Of a stretch of DNA of 64,000 bases, positions 16,818 through 27,318 are shown piece by piece. Location of the stretch: positions 62,001 to 126,000 of the forward strand of contig NZ_JYLB01000011.1 of assembly GCF_001042905.1 (NCBI RefSeq), read 5' to 3'. Both the position numbers and the translations under genes were made by a program. Under the pieces are notes generated by a model that ran no database searches, was not told the DNA's origin, and saw only the letters and a list, made by a program, of their open reading frames with translations. How positions within the stretch are numbered: position 1 is the stretch's first letter; every line of letters begins with the position of its first letter. This stretch comes from Pseudomonas lini (GTDB lineage Bacteria > Pseudomonadota > Gammaproteobacteria > Pseudomonadales > Pseudomonadaceae).

Positions 16818-18125
16818 TTATAGAGTGCTGAACAGCGGAAAAATCCCCATCAGCAACGCAGCGACCAGTATGCACAGGCAAACCAGCACTGCCCACTTCA
16901 AGGTGAACCGCTGATGGTCACCGAATTCGATACCGGCCAGGGCCACCAACAGGTAGGTTGATGGTACCAGCGGGCTCAACAAGTGGACGGGCTGACCGAC
17001 GATCGAGGCACGTGCCATTTCCACCGCGGTTATACCGTAATGACTAGCGGCTTCGGCAAGTACCGGTAACACGCCGTAATAAAATGCATCGTTCGACATG
17101 AAGAACGTGAACGGCATGCTCACCAGCGCGGTGATCACGGCCAGGTACGGGCCGAGGAAATCCGGGATGACCGCCAGCAGGCTTTTCGACATGGCATCGA
17201 CCATACCGGTGCCCGTCAGGATACCGGTGAAGATACCCGCGGCAAAGATCAAACCGACCACCGCCAGCACGCTACCGGCGTGGGCCGCGACGCGATCCTT
17301 CTGCTGTTGCAGGCAAGGGTAGTTGACGATCATCGCGATACTGAAGGCCACCATGAACAACACCGGCAACGGCAACAGGCCGGCGATCAGAGTGCACATC
17401 AGCGCCAGGGTCAGGGCGCCGTTGAACCAGATCAGCTTTGGACGACGAGCATCCGGGAATTGCGAAACGCTGATTTCGCTGTGGTCGACTTCATCGCCCA
17501 CCAGGTGCAATTCACCCAGACGCGCACGCTCGCGTTTACCGTAGAAGTAGGCAATCGCCAGAATCGCCACCACGCCGGCCAGCATTGCCGGAATCATTGG
17601 CACAAAGATGTCGGACGGGTCGACATGCAGCGCACTGGCCGCACGAGCGGTCGGGCCGCCCCAAGGGGTCATGTTCATCACGCCACCGGCGAGGATGATC
17701 AGACCGGCCATGATCCGCGGGCTCATGCCGATACGGCTGTAGAGCGGTAGCATGGCGGCCACGCAGATCATATAAGTGGTCGCGCCGTCACCATCGAGGG
17801 AGACGACGAGCGCCAGTACGGCGGTGCCGACCGAAACTTTCAGCGGATCGCCCTTGACCAGTTTGAGGATCTTGCGCACGGCCGGGTCGAACAGGCCGGA
17901 GTCGATCATCAGGGCGAAGTAGAGAATGGCGAACATCAGCATCACGCCGGTCGGCGCGAGCTTAGTGATGCCTTCGAGCATCATCGGGCCGATTTTCGGC
18001 GAGAAGCCGCCGAACAGGGCGAAGATGATCGGGATGATGATCAGGGCGATCAGCGCGGACAGGCGCTTGGTCATGATCAGGAACATGAACGTGATGACCA
18101 TGGCGAAGCCAAGGAAAGTCAGCAT
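16818..18125 (-). CDS. CitMHS-family citrate-metal/proton symporter
   Basis: 435 aa inner-membrane protein with about eleven hydrophobic segments. Matches the CitMHS family: N-terminus 'MLTFLGFAMVITFMFLIMTK', 'LVVSLDGDGATTYMI', 'GGVMNMTPWGGPTARAASAL', 'FFMSNDAFYYGVLPVLAE' and 'SPLVPSTYLLVALAGIEFGDHQRF'. Characterised relatives (Bacillus CitM/CitH) carry citrate complexed with divalent metals. Single gene bounded by a terminator and the 321-base gap at 18126. Confidence 0.88.
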   Translation of the reverse strand: MLTFLGFAMVITFMFLIMTKRLSALIALIIIPIIFALFGGFSPKIGPMMLEGITKLAPTGVMLMFAILYFALMIDSGLFDPAVRKILKLVKGDPLKVSVGTAVLALVVSLDGDGATTYMICVAAMLPLYSRIGMSPRIMAGLIILAGGVMNMTPWGGPTARAASALHVDPSDIFVPMIPAMLAGVVAILAIAYFYGKRERARLGELHLVGDEVDHSEISVSQFPDARRPKLIWFNGALTLALMCTLIAGLLPLPVLFMVAFSIAMIVNYPCLQQQKDRVAAHAGSVLAVVGLIFAAGIFTGILTGTGMVDAMSKSLLAVIPDFLGPYLAVITALVSMPFTFFMSNDAFYYGVLPVLAEAASHYGITAVEMARASIVGQPVHLLSPLVPSTYLLVALAGIEFGDHQRFTLKWAVLVCLCILVAALLMGIFPLFSTL

Positions 18126-18446
18126 AGGAATACTCCAGGCGTAGCGCGGCTAGTAAATGGGCGAACCGGATGAGGTCAGCGCAGAACGGGAAGCACGAGG
18201 CGTACGGGCGGAGTTGCAGCGAAGAGGCGGGTAGTAGCGGACATCAGAATCACCATTGTTGTTGTTTAATGGACCGGGCGGGCAATAAAACACTCGCATT
18301 GGCCAACCGGTCTGTTGCCGGCAGTGAGGGCGATCCTAATCGGGGAAGCTTTCAGCCAGCTTTCGCGAGTGAAAGCATTGACCGAATGTACAACCGGTCG
18401 TCGGCCCGGTTGAAAGGCCGTAATCACGGGGTCAGGAGCAAAAGAC
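18126..18446. other. Gene-free gap with one dyad
   Basis: No gene supported. A perfect 7-bp dyad CAACCGG-N8-CCGGTTG lies at 18391-18412, about 35 bases upstream of the GFA gene, where an operator would fit. The rest probably holds the divergent promoters; none is clear by eye. Confidence 0.4.
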
Positions 18447-18848
18447 ATGGGTGAACTTCACACCGGCGGTTGCCACTGCGGACAAATCCGCTATCAATTC
18501 AGCGGGCCATTGCACGACATCGCTCACTGTCATTGCTCGATTTGCCGACGGGTCAGCGGCGGGATCGTGACCACCTGGATCACCGTGCCCGCCTCAGCAT
18601 TTGAATGGATGGCGGGTACGCCATCCCGGTACGAGTCTTCGTCTACTTGCGTGCGATATTTCTGCCCAAACTGTGGGGCGCAACTGGCGCTGGTGACGCA
18701 GCTCAGCCCCGAGAGCATCGATGTGACCATCGCCACCCTCGACCATCCCGAGCAGGCACCGGCCGAGCGGCATATCTGGACGGACAGTCGTTTGCCGTGG
18801 CTGCATCTGGACGAGCACTTGCCCGGTGAGGCGCAAGAACAACTCTGA
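18447..18848 (+). CDS. GFA-family (Mss4-like) zinc protein
   Basis: 133 aa, single-domain glutathione-dependent formaldehyde-activating (GFA) fold. Zinc ligands visible as 'GGCHCGQIRY' (CxC), 'CHCSIC' (CxxC region) and 'YFCPNCGAQL' (CxxC). The family name comes from one Paracoccus enzyme; most members, including this one, have no proven substrate. A ribosome site GGAG lies in 'TCAGGAGCAAAAGAC' upstream. Its TGA stop abuts the stop of the convergent dioxygenase gene. Confidence 0.87.
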   Translation: MGELHTGGCHCGQIRYQFSGPLHDIAHCHCSICRRVSGGIVTTWITVPASAFEWMAGTPSRYESSSTCVRYFCPNCGAQLALVTQLSPESIDVTIATLDHPEQAPAERHIWTDSRLPWLHLDEHLPGEAQEQL

Positions 18849-19175
18849 TCAGAAAACAGACAGGTTCAGCGGCCGGATCGCGCCCATCCAGATCGCGTGC
18901 TCGGTGTGGTCGAGCAGATCGTCGCCGGTGTCCGGGTGCAGGAATATCACTAATCCCTTACGGTTGAGCGCCAGCCACGGCAACACCTCGCCAATGTACT
19001 GCGGCTCGAAAGCCAATTGGCAGCTCCAGTCTGGATGCGGGCCGACCGGGCGTTCGTGCATTCGGCCCATCTTCAGCGGAAACAATTGCACTGCCTGTTC
19101 ACACAGGGCCCGGGCCTGCGGCAGGGTACTGGCGTCGAAATAGACATGGGCGTGGTAGCCCTTGATCGTTTGCAT
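18849..19175 (-). CDS. DOPA 4,5-dioxygenase family protein
   Basis: 108 aa, the normal length for this small cupin-like/ferredoxin-fold family. Motifs 'GYHAHVYFD' (His ligands), 'PVGPHPDWSCQLAF' and 'GLVIFLHPDTGDDLLDHTEHAIWMG' carry the conserved histidines. Plant and fungal relatives cleave DOPA to betalamic acid precursors; the bacterial substrate is not known. Start at 19175 is set by GAGGGGG 5 bases upstream; a longer in-frame reading runs into the next gene's leader. Confidence 0.83.
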   Translation of the reverse strand: MQTIKGYHAHVYFDASTLPQARALCEQAVQLFPLKMGRMHERPVGPHPDWSCQLAFEPQYIGEVLPWLALNRKGLVIFLHPDTGDDLLDHTEHAIWMGAIRPLNLSVF

Positions 19176-19259
19176 CTGACCCCCTCTGAAACCTTGTCGA
19201 ACCCTCGCCGCTTCCCGCAGGTCACACACCATATACGCAGGAAAGTAGGGAGCACGGCC

Positions 19260-19922
19260 ATGAAAAATGCCGAAACCCCGGTGGTGAAGGTAGTGCTTTA
19301 TGGTGCCATGAGTAGCTTGGGCAGTGCGCTGATGGCTGAAATGCTGCGGCGCCAGCATGAAGTGATCGCGATTCTCGATGACCTGAACGCGCTCGCGCCG
19401 CGCCCGGGTTTACGCACCAAGGCCGGTGACCTGTTCGATGCCAAGCGGGTCAAGCAAAGCGTGGCCGGCTGTTCGGCGGTGATCTGCCTGCTCGATGCGC
19501 CAGGGTTGCCGATGAACAGTGAGCACATCGAAAAATCCATCGTGCCCGGTCCGGTCGAGGAGGTGCTGGCGGTGGATGCACTGATCGACGGCATGCAGGC
19601 CGCAGGCATTTCCCGGCTGTTTGTGGTGGGCGATTTCGAGGTGCTGGACGACCCGGAAATAGAAGACCCGTTGCAACGCCACGCCGCCGAAGAAATCCGC
19701 GAGGCTCTGCAAAGCAGCTCTTTGCACTGGACCTTGGTCAACGCACCACGCCGCGTGCCCGGCCTGACCATCGAGCATTTCAGTCACGTCAGCAGTAGCC
19801 TGGAACCTGGCCTGGCCGCAGCGCTGGAACGGCTGAACAGGGTAGCCGTAGGGATTGCCGATGAGCTGCACCTGAACCTGCATGTTGGTGAGCATGTGAA
19901 TTTTATTGCGACATCGGAATAG
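19260..19922 (+). CDS. NAD(P)-binding Rossmann-fold protein (SDR/NmrA-like)
   Basis: 220 aa. A Rossmann start 'VVLYGAMSSLGSALMAEML' (GxxxxxG variant), 'AGDLFDAKRVKQSVAGCSAVICL' and 'RLFVVGDFEVL' match the atypical SDR family of YwnB/NmrA type. The residue pattern lacks a clear Tyr-x3-Lys catalytic pair, so it may be a redox sensor or isomerase rather than a dehydrogenase. Start at 19260 follows AGGGAG. Divergent from the dioxygenase gene with an 84-base gap. Confidence 0.75.
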   Translation: MKNAETPVVKVVLYGAMSSLGSALMAEMLRRQHEVIAILDDLNALAPRPGLRTKAGDLFDAKRVKQSVAGCSAVICLLDAPGLPMNSEHIEKSIVPGPVEEVLAVDALIDGMQAAGISRLFVVGDFEVLDDPEIEDPLQRHAAEEIREALQSSSLHWTLVNAPRRVPGLTIEHFSHVSSSLEPGLAAALERLNRVAVGIADELHLNLHVGEHVNFIATSE

Positions 19923-19942
19923 TAAAAATCGTCCGAACCCGT

Positions 19943-20893
19943 TTACACCGCAATCGAAGGTAAAGGGAGACCATTGAGCGATTGCGCACTGCTGGCCTGT
20001 TCCGCCATCAACCAATCCACAAACAGTTGAATCAATGCCCCACGCCGTTTGCGCTGGGGCAGAACCACGTAATAACCCAGCCTGGAAATCACCGTGTCGG
20101 CGATGGGGCGACACAACAAACCTTGCGCCAACAAGTTATCCACAAGGTGCCGCCACCCAATCGCAACGCCCTGGCCGCCAATTGCCGCTTGAATCAGCAG
20201 GGTGTAATTGTCGAAGCGCAGTTGTCCCGGGGACGGGGTCGAGGTGATCCCCAATTCGCGAAACACGCCACTCCAATCAAACCAGTTGCTGCTGTGTTCG
20301 CCTCGCAGGTGCAGCAGCGGAAACTCCAGCAATGCCTGAGCCGGCAAGGGCAGGGCACGGTCCTTCAATAGCAGCGGGCTGCACACCGGAAACACCTCTT
20401 CGCTGAACAGCCAGTGACTCTCGCCTTGCTTGAACCGGCCATCCCCGAACAGCACCGCCACATCGATATCGGTTCGCAGCATGTTGTGGCTGCGTTCGCT
20501 GGTGACCAGGCTGACGTCCACTTGAGGGTTGGCGGTGTGGAAGCGGTGAAGTCGCGGCATCAGCCAGTACGCGGCGAAGGCGAAGTCGGTGGCCACCTGC
20601 AACACTTCGTGCTGTTGCTGTGCGCTGATTGCGCTCAATCCTGCATCGATATTCTGCAAACCGAGCTGAACTTGCTCGAACAGAATGGTCCCGGCCTCAG
20701 TCAGCTCAATTCCGCGATAAATACGATCGAACAACCGGGTCGCGAGCTGTTCTTCCAATCGTTTGATCTGCTGACTGATGGCCGGTTGCGTGGTGCCGAG
20801 CTCCACCGCGGCGGCGGTGAAGCTGCGCTGCCGGGCCGCGGCTTCAAAGGCGCGCAGCAAGTCCAGAGACAAATCACCGAGGGCGTCATACAT
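19943..20893 (-). CDS. LysR-type regulator next to betC
   Basis: 316 aa, full-length LysR protein: winged HTH at about residues 8-67 ('FEAAARQRSFTAAAVELGTTQPAISQQIKRLEEQL') and an effector domain. Divergent from the choline sulfatase gene, with a 114-base gap, which is the classic arrangement for a LysR protein controlling its neighbour. In P. aeruginosa a LysR gene also adjoins betC. The inducer is probably choline sulfate or choline (inference). Confidence 0.87.
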   Translation of the reverse strand: MYDALGDLSLDLLRAFEAAARQRSFTAAAVELGTTQPAISQQIKRLEEQLATRLFDRIYRGIELTEAGTILFEQVQLGLQNIDAGLSAISAQQQHEVLQVATDFAFAAYWLMPRLHRFHTANPQVDVSLVTSERSHNMLRTDIDVAVLFGDGRFKQGESHWLFSEEVFPVCSPLLLKDRALPLPAQALLEFPLLHLRGEHSSNWFDWSGVFRELGITSTPSPGQLRFDNYTLLIQAAIGGQGVAIGWRHLVDNLLAQGLLCRPIADTVISRLGYYVVLPQRKRRGALIQLFVDWLMAEQASSAQSLNGLPLPSIAV

Positions 20894-21007
20894 AAGCTGT
20901 GCTTATCCTAGTCATTGCCTAGCATGGGCTTTACCACAAGGTTAATGGACTCCATGCTCGATCACAGCACTCTCGCATAAATATCCACTATGGAATGCCG
21001 CGATCAC

Positions 21008-22522
21008 ATGAAGCGCAAAAATATTCTTTTCATCATGGCCGATCAAATGGCCGCGCCAATGTTGCCGTTCTACGGCCCTTCGCCTATCAAACTGCCGAAT
21101 CTCAGCCGCCTCGCCGCCGAAGGCGTGGTGTTCGACGCCGCTTATTGCAATAGCCCTCTTTGCGCGCCGTCGCGTTTTACTCTGGTCAGCGGTCAGTTGC
21201 CGAGCAAGATCGGCGCCTACGACAACGCGGCCGATTTCCCCGCCGACGTTCCAACCTATGCCCATTACCTGCGTCGCCTCGGTTATCGCACCGCGCTGTC
21301 GGGCAAGATGCACTTCTGCGGCCCGGACCAGTTGCACGGCTATGAAGAACGCCTGACCAGCGACATCTACCCGGCCGATTACGGTTGGTCGGTGAACTGG
21401 GATGAGCCGGATGTGCGGCCAACCTGGTATCACAACATGTCGTCGGTGCTGCAAGCCGGGCCTTGCGTGCGCACTAATCAACTGGATTTCGACGAAGAGG
21501 TGGTGTTCAAGGCCCAGCAATACCTGTTCGATCACATTCGCGAGGATGGCGATCAGCCGTTCTGCCTGACCGTGTCGATGACTCACCCACACGATCCGTA
21601 CACGATTCCCAAAACTTTCTGGGATATGTACGACGACGCCGACATCCCTTTGCCCGAAACACCCGCACAGGATCAACTTGATCTTCACTCCCAGCGTTTG
21701 CTCAAGGTCTATGACCTTTGGGACAAGCCGCTGCCTGTGGATAAGATTCGCGACGCGCGACGCGCCTACTTCGGTGCATGCAGCTATATCGACAGTAACG
21801 TCGGCAAACTTCTGCAAACACTCGAGGAAACCGGGCTGATCGATGACACCATCGTCGTATTCTCCGGTGACCATGGCGACATGCTCGGCGAGCGCGGCCT
21901 CTGGTACAAAATGCATTGGTACGAAATGGCTGCCCGTGTACCGCTGTTGATCAGTGCACCAGGGCAATTCGGGGCCGGCCGGGTCAGCGCGGCGGTGTCC
22001 ACTGCCGACCTGCTGCCGACCTTTGTCGAATTGGCCGGCGGCTCGCTGGAACCGGGTCTGCCGCTGGACGGCCGTTCGCTGGTTTCGCACCTGCAAGGGC
22101 AGGGCGGTCACGATGAAGTTTTCGGTGAATACATGGCTGAAGGCACCATCAGCCCGTTGATGATGATTCGCCGTGGTGCCTACAAATTCATCTACAGCGA
22201 AGACGATCCTTGCCTACTCTTCGATGTACATAACGACCCCAAGGAACAGGAAGAACTCAGCCAATCGCCGCAACATCGGCAGCTTTTCGAGGAGTTTCTC
22301 GCCGAAGCGCGGGCCAAATGGGATATCCCGGCGATCCACCAACAGGTGCTCGCCAGTCAGCGACGCCGGCGTTTCGTCGCCGACGCCCTGACCATCGGCA
22401 AGCTGAAGAGCTGGGATCACCAGCCGCTGGTGGACGCCAGCCAGCAGTACATGCGCAACCACATCGACCTCGACGATCTGGAACGTAAAGCACGTTATCC
22501 ACAACCCTGCCAAAACCAATAA
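21008..22522 (+). CDS. betC: Choline-sulfatase
   Basis: 504 aa type I sulfatase that hydrolyses choline-O-sulfate to choline and sulfate, supplying the osmoprotectant pathway and sulfur. The sulfatase signature CAPSR places the formylglycine precursor at Cys52; metal-binding 'MADQM' near the start and 'FSGDHGDMLGERGLWYKM' later are both present, and the C-terminal choline-sulfatase extension is intact. No signal peptide, so cytoplasmic. Start at 21008 (MKRKNILF) fits the family; an ATG six codons upstream is possible. Followed 16 bases later by choX. Confidence 0.94.
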   Translation: MKRKNILFIMADQMAAPMLPFYGPSPIKLPNLSRLAAEGVVFDAAYCNSPLCAPSRFTLVSGQLPSKIGAYDNAADFPADVPTYAHYLRRLGYRTALSGKMHFCGPDQLHGYEERLTSDIYPADYGWSVNWDEPDVRPTWYHNMSSVLQAGPCVRTNQLDFDEEVVFKAQQYLFDHIREDGDQPFCLTVSMTHPHDPYTIPKTFWDMYDDADIPLPETPAQDQLDLHSQRLLKVYDLWDKPLPVDKIRDARRAYFGACSYIDSNVGKLLQTLEETGLIDDTIVVFSGDHGDMLGERGLWYKMHWYEMAARVPLLISAPGQFGAGRVSAAVSTADLLPTFVELAGGSLEPGLPLDGRSLVSHLQGQGGHDEVFGEYMAEGTISPLMMIRRGAYKFIYSEDDPCLLFDVHNDPKEQEELSQSPQHRQLFEEFLAEARAKWDIPAIHQQVLASQRRRRFVADALTIGKLKSWDHQPLVDASQQYMRNHIDLDDLERKARYPQPCQNQ

Positions 22523-22538
22523 TGTTAAGGGGAAGTCC

Positions 22539-23459
22539 ATGCAAAGGTTATCCACAGTACTGACGGTCGGGCTTCTGGCTCTGGGCAGTGCCTCGGCCTA
22601 TGCCGAGCAAAGCTGCGAGACGGTGAAAATGGCCGATCCTGGCTGGAGCGACATTGCTGCAACCAACGCCATCACCGGGTTTCTGCTGGACGGCATGGGC
22701 TACAAGGCCAAGGTCGATACGCTGGCAGTACCGATCACCTTTGGCGGTCTGAAGGATGGCCAGGTGGACGTGTTTTTAGGTAACTGGATGCCGGCGCAGC
22801 AAGGCTTCTACGACAAGTTCGTGGCCAATGGCGACGTTACGCAACTGGCGAAGAACCTCGACGGCACCGAGTTCACGCTGGCGGTCCCGGATTACGTTTG
22901 GGACGCGGGTGTGCATAACTTTAACGACTTGAACAAGTTTGCTGACAAGTTTGACAAGAAGATCTATGGCATCGGCTCTGGCGCCCCGGCGAACATCTCG
23001 CTGCAAGAGATCATCAAGAAGAACGACTTCGACCTGGGGCAGTGGAAGCTGATCGAATCCAGTGAGCAGGCGATGCTGGCCGAAGTGTCTCGCGCGGTGA
23101 AGAAACAGAAGTTCGTGACCTTCCTCGGCTGGACGCCCCACCCGATGAACGTGCAGCTGAAAATGCATTACCTGAAGGGCGGCGAGAAGTACTTCGGCGA
23201 CACCGGCAGCGTTTATACACTGACCCGCAAAGGTTATGCACAGGCCTGCCCGAACGTCGGCAAACTGCTCACCAACCTGAGTTTTACCCAGGAAATGGAG
23301 AACAGCATCATGGCCGAGGTGGTGAACAAAAAGATCAGCAATGCCGCGGCGGCCAAGGCATGGATCAAGGCCAATCCGGCGGTGCTGGATAAGTGGCTGG
23401 ACGGGGTGAAGACCGTGGACGGGAAGGACGCGTTGCCGGCCGTGAAAGCCAAGCTCTAA
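22539..23459 (+). CDS. choX: Choline ABC transporter substrate-binding protein
   Basis: 306 aa periplasmic binding protein of the ChoX/ProX (OpuAC) class. Signal peptide residues 1-22 (cleavage after AYA), then 'VKMADPGWSDIAATNAI', 'VDVFLGNWMPAQQGFYDK' and 'GIGSGAPANISLQEI', the aromatic and acidic residues that box the choline trimethylammonium. AAGGGGAAG precedes the start. Cotranscribed with betC. No membrane or ATPase subunit follows, so it must share a transporter encoded elsewhere, or capture choline for one of several Cho/Bet systems. Confidence 0.92.
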   Translation: MQRLSTVLTVGLLALGSASAYAEQSCETVKMADPGWSDIAATNAITGFLLDGMGYKAKVDTLAVPITFGGLKDGQVDVFLGNWMPAQQGFYDKFVANGDVTQLAKNLDGTEFTLAVPDYVWDAGVHNFNDLNKFADKFDKKIYGIGSGAPANISLQEIIKKNDFDLGQWKLIESSEQAMLAEVSRAVKKQKFVTFLGWTPHPMNVQLKMHYLKGGEKYFGDTGSVYTLTRKGYAQACPNVGKLLTNLSFTQEMENSIMAEVVNKKISNAAAAKAWIKANPAVLDKWLDGVKTVDGKDALPAVKAKL

Positions 23460-23464
23460 GTTCA

Positions 23465-23554
23465 TGTGGGAGCGGGCTTGCTCGCGAAGGGGTCATCAGA
23501 TCCGGCATTTATATCGACTGACACACCGCATTCGCGAGCAAGCCCGCTCCCACA
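23465..23554. repeat. REP pair (BIME)
   Basis: TGTGGGAGCGGGCTTGCTCGCGAA and its exact inverse, near-identical to the pair at 7740-7829, between choX and the SulP gene. Confidence 0.9.
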
Positions 23555-23613
23555 GTGGGAACGATCAGCGTGGGTCCTGATACTCTTCCGTAAAACCCCA
23601 CCCGAGAGGACCC

Positions 23614-25182
23614 ATGGCCTTCCCCAGCCGCCATTCACTCTTTCCCTTCCTGACCTGGTTGCCCCGGCAAACCCGCGCCAGCGTCGGCCGTGACCTGATC
23701 GTCGGCCTGAGCGGTGCGATTCTCGCGTTGCCACAATCGATTGCCTACGCCCTGATCGCCGGTCTCCCACCGGAATATGGCTTGTACGCCGCGATCATCC
23801 CGGTGCTGATCGCCTGCCTGTGGGGTTCGTCGTGGCATTTGATCTGCGGTCCTACGGCGGCCATTTCCATCGTCCTGTACGCCAGCGTCAGTCCTCTGGC
23901 CGTCCCCGCGTCGCAGGACTACGTCACGCTGATCCTGCTTCTGACACTCCTTGCGGGCATTTTCCAGTGGTTGCTGGGTTTGCTGCGTTTCGGCGCCCTG
24001 GTGAATTTCGTCTCTCACTCAGTGGTGCTGGGCTTCACCCTTGGCGCAGCGGTGGTGATTGCCATTGGGCAACTGCCGAACTTGCTGGGGTTGGATGTGC
24101 CCAACCAGGCCACGGCGCTGAACAGCCTGGTGCTGCTGTTCAGTCATCTCAGTGAGGTGGACAAACCCTCGCTGGTACTGGGCCTGGCCACGGTGGTGAT
24201 AGGCATCGTGCTAAAACTGCTGGTGCCGCGCTGGCCGACGCTGTTGATCGCTCTGGCCTTGAGCGGGTTGCTGGTATGGCTGTGGCCAGCGATGTTCGGT
24301 CATGTGAAGCTAGTCAGCGCCTTTGTCGGGCGGCTGCCGCCCTTCAGCCCGTTGCCGCTGGACCTAGACCTGGTGTTGCGCCTGCTGCCTAGCGCGGTGG
24401 CGGTCGGTATGCTCGGGCTGGTGACAAGCCTGTCGATTGCCCGCTCCTTGTCGGCGCGCTCGCAGCAGTTGCTCGACGCCAATCAAGAAGTCCGCGCCCA
24501 GGGTTTCTCGAACATGGTCGGGGCGTTTTTTTCCGGCTCGCTGTCAGCCGGTTCCTTCACCCGCTCGGCCCTGAGCTATGACGCCGGTGCCTGCTCACCG
24601 TTGGCGGGCGTTTTTTCAGCAGTGTGGGTGGCGTTGTTCGCTATCTTCGGCGCGCTATTGATCGCGCACATTCCGATCCCGGCCATGGCCGGCAGCATTT
24701 TGTTGATCGCCTGGGGATTGGTCGACCATCGCGGCATTCGCGCCTTGTTGCGGGTCAGCCGTGCCGAGTTTCTGGTCATGGCGCTGACCTGTGTCGCGAC
24801 GCTGTTGCTGGAGTTGCAAACGGCGATCTACGCCGGCGTGCTGGCCTCGCTGTTCTTCTACCTCAAACGCACCTCGCAACCTCGGGTGCAGTATTGGCGT
24901 GAGGGCGACGAAGACATTCTGCGAGTCGGCGGTTCGATTTTTTTCGGCGCCAGCCATTACCTGCAAGTGCGTTTGCAACGGATGCAAGGCGCGCGGGTAG
25001 TGATCGAGGCGCAGCAGATCAACTTCATCGACTATTCGGGCGTGGAAATGCTGCACCAGGAAGCGCGACGGCTGCTGCGCCAGGATCGCAGCCTGACCTT
25101 GCGGCGAGCACGGCCGCAGGTGGTGGAGGAATTGAGAAAGCTCGAAGGCGCGGAGAAATGCCCGATCCGGTTTGAAGATTGA
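23614..25182 (+). CDS. SulP-family inorganic anion (sulfate) transporter
   Basis: 522 aa. About eleven hydrophobic segments with the family hallmark 'ALPQSIAYALIAGLPPEYGLYAAI', 'GPTAAISIVLY' and 'FFSGSLSAGSFTRSALSYDAGA', followed by a C-terminal STAS domain from about residue 430 ('VVIEAQQINFIDYSGVEMLHQEARR'). Start supported by GAGAGG. It follows betC-choX, and choline sulfatase releases sulfate, so a linked role in sulfate transport is reasonable. A SulP gene lies near betC in P. aeruginosa too (from memory, PA0029). Confidence 0.9.
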   Translation: MAFPSRHSLFPFLTWLPRQTRASVGRDLIVGLSGAILALPQSIAYALIAGLPPEYGLYAAIIPVLIACLWGSSWHLICGPTAAISIVLYASVSPLAVPASQDYVTLILLLTLLAGIFQWLLGLLRFGALVNFVSHSVVLGFTLGAAVVIAIGQLPNLLGLDVPNQATALNSLVLLFSHLSEVDKPSLVLGLATVVIGIVLKLLVPRWPTLLIALALSGLLVWLWPAMFGHVKLVSAFVGRLPPFSPLPLDLDLVLRLLPSAVAVGMLGLVTSLSIARSLSARSQQLLDANQEVRAQGFSNMVGAFFSGSLSAGSFTRSALSYDAGACSPLAGVFSAVWVALFAIFGALLIAHIPIPAMAGSILLIAWGLVDHRGIRALLRVSRAEFLVMALTCVATLLLELQTAIYAGVLASLFFYLKRTSQPRVQYWREGDEDILRVGGSIFFGASHYLQVRLQRMQGARVVIEAQQINFIDYSGVEMLHQEARRLLRQDRSLTLRRARPQVVEELRKLEGAEKCPIRFED

Positions 25183-25211
25183 AACACTCGACCCTGGAAT
25201 AAACACCGACT

Positions 25212-25321
25212 TGTGGCGAGGGGGCTTGCCCCCGTTCGGCCGCGCAGCGGTCGTGGCAGTTTTGGGACGGCTTCGCCGTCCAACGGGGCGATGCGGCGTT
25301 CCGACAAGCCCCCTCGCCACA
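25212..25321. repeat. REP-like inverted pair
   Basis: TGTGGCGAGGGGGCTTGCC at one end and its inverse GGCTTGTC-like CCCCCTCGCCACA at the other, with an inner hairpin ACGGCTTCGCCGT. Between convergent sulP and aroE. Confidence 0.8.
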
Positions 25322-25326
25322 AAAGC

Positions 25327-26148
25327 CTAGAGCGCGAGCTGGCGGCGGAGTTCGGCCAATACCGGCGCGGTATCCGGGCGCACACCGCGCCACAGGTAGA
25401 AAGCTTCCGCCGCCTGCTCGGCCAGCATTCCCAGACCATCCATCGCCACCGCCGCGCCGTGCTCGCTGGCCCAACGGCAGAACGAAGTCGGATCTTTGCC
25501 GTACATCATGTCGTAGCAAACCGTCTTGCCCGGCTCGATCAAACTGCTGGCAATCGGCGGTACATCGCCTGACAGACTGGCGGACGTAGCGTTGATGATC
25601 AGGTCCACCGGCTCCTGCAACCAATCGAAACCACTGGCCGATACCGGCCCCAGATCCGCGAACAATTCCGCCAGCAATTCGGCTTTTTCCACCGTACGGT
25701 TGGCGATGATCACCGACGCCGGTTGCTCCGCCAGCAGTGGCTCCAGCGCACCGCGCACCGCACCGCCGGCCCCGAGCAGCAGGATGCGTTTGCCCGCAAG
25801 GCTGAATCCGGCGTTGGCCGTCAGATCCCGCACCAGCCCGGCGCCATCGGTGTTGTCACCCAGCAAACTGCCATCGGTCAGTTTGCTCAAAGTATTCACC
25901 GCGCCGGCCCGCTGCGCTCGCTTGGTCAAGCTGTTCGCCAAACGATAGGCGTCTTCCTTGAACGGCACCGTCACATTCGCCCCACGCCCTTCGCGGAAAA
26001 ATGCCTGGGCACAGCCGGAAAAATCGTCGAGGGGCGCCAGCAAAGTGCTGTAGTCCAGTTTTTGCCCCGTCTGCTCGGCGAACAAACGGTGGATCAGCGG
26101 CGACTTGCTGTGGCCAATCGGGTTACCGAATACGACGTAACGGTCCAT
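25327..26148 (-). CDS. aroE: Shikimate dehydrogenase
   Basis: 273 aa, NADPH-dependent reduction of 3-dehydroshikimate in aromatic amino acid synthesis. Substrate-binding N-terminus '[15 protein letters not shown]', catalytic region '[12 protein letters not shown]' (Lys) and 'GDNTDGAGL' (Asp), nucleotide-binding '[13 protein letters not shown]' followed by 'ANRTVEKAE'. Normal length. Downstream of hemF on the same strand with an 81-base gap containing a short repeat; aroE-hemF adjacency is conserved in Pseudomonas. Confidence 0.96.
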   Translation of the reverse strand: MDRYVVFGNPIGHSKSPLIHRLFAEQTGQKLDYSTLLAPLDDFSGCAQAFFREGRGANVTVPFKEDAYRLANSLTKRAQRAGAVNTLSKLTDGSLLGDNTDGAGLVRDLTANAGFSLAGKRILLLGAGGAVRGALEPLLAEQPASVIIANRTVEKAELLAELFADLGPVSASGFDWLQEPVDLIINATSASLSGDVPPIASSLIEPGKTVCYDMMYGKDPTSFCRWASEHGAAVAMDGLGMLAEQAAEAFYLWRGVRPDTAPVLAELRRQLAL

Positions 26149-26163
26149 CTACATTCCTCAACC

Positions 26164-26190
26164 GTAGGAGCTGCCGAAGGCTGCGATCTT
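26164..26190. repeat. Single REP-like element (GTAGGAGCTGCCGAAGGCTG type)
   Basis: Same family as the inverted pair at 36114-36200. Located between hemF and aroE. Confidence 0.6.
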
Positions 26191-26229
26191 GACTGCAGCC
26201 CCGACGATGCAAAAACTCAAACCCTGGAA

Positions 26230-27168
<939 letters not shown>

Positions 27169-27318
27169 CTACGCGGCGCTCATACAGGCCGGCGGCAAAT
27201 TGCTGCGTAGGATAACACTGCACCTTGTGCCGTCGCAGTTGACGAAGGTCAAGCTTTAAGAGTCCGATAGGCCGCTTGGCGCTACAACTCTAGAAGCTAA
27301 TACTTAAGGAAAGTGCAG

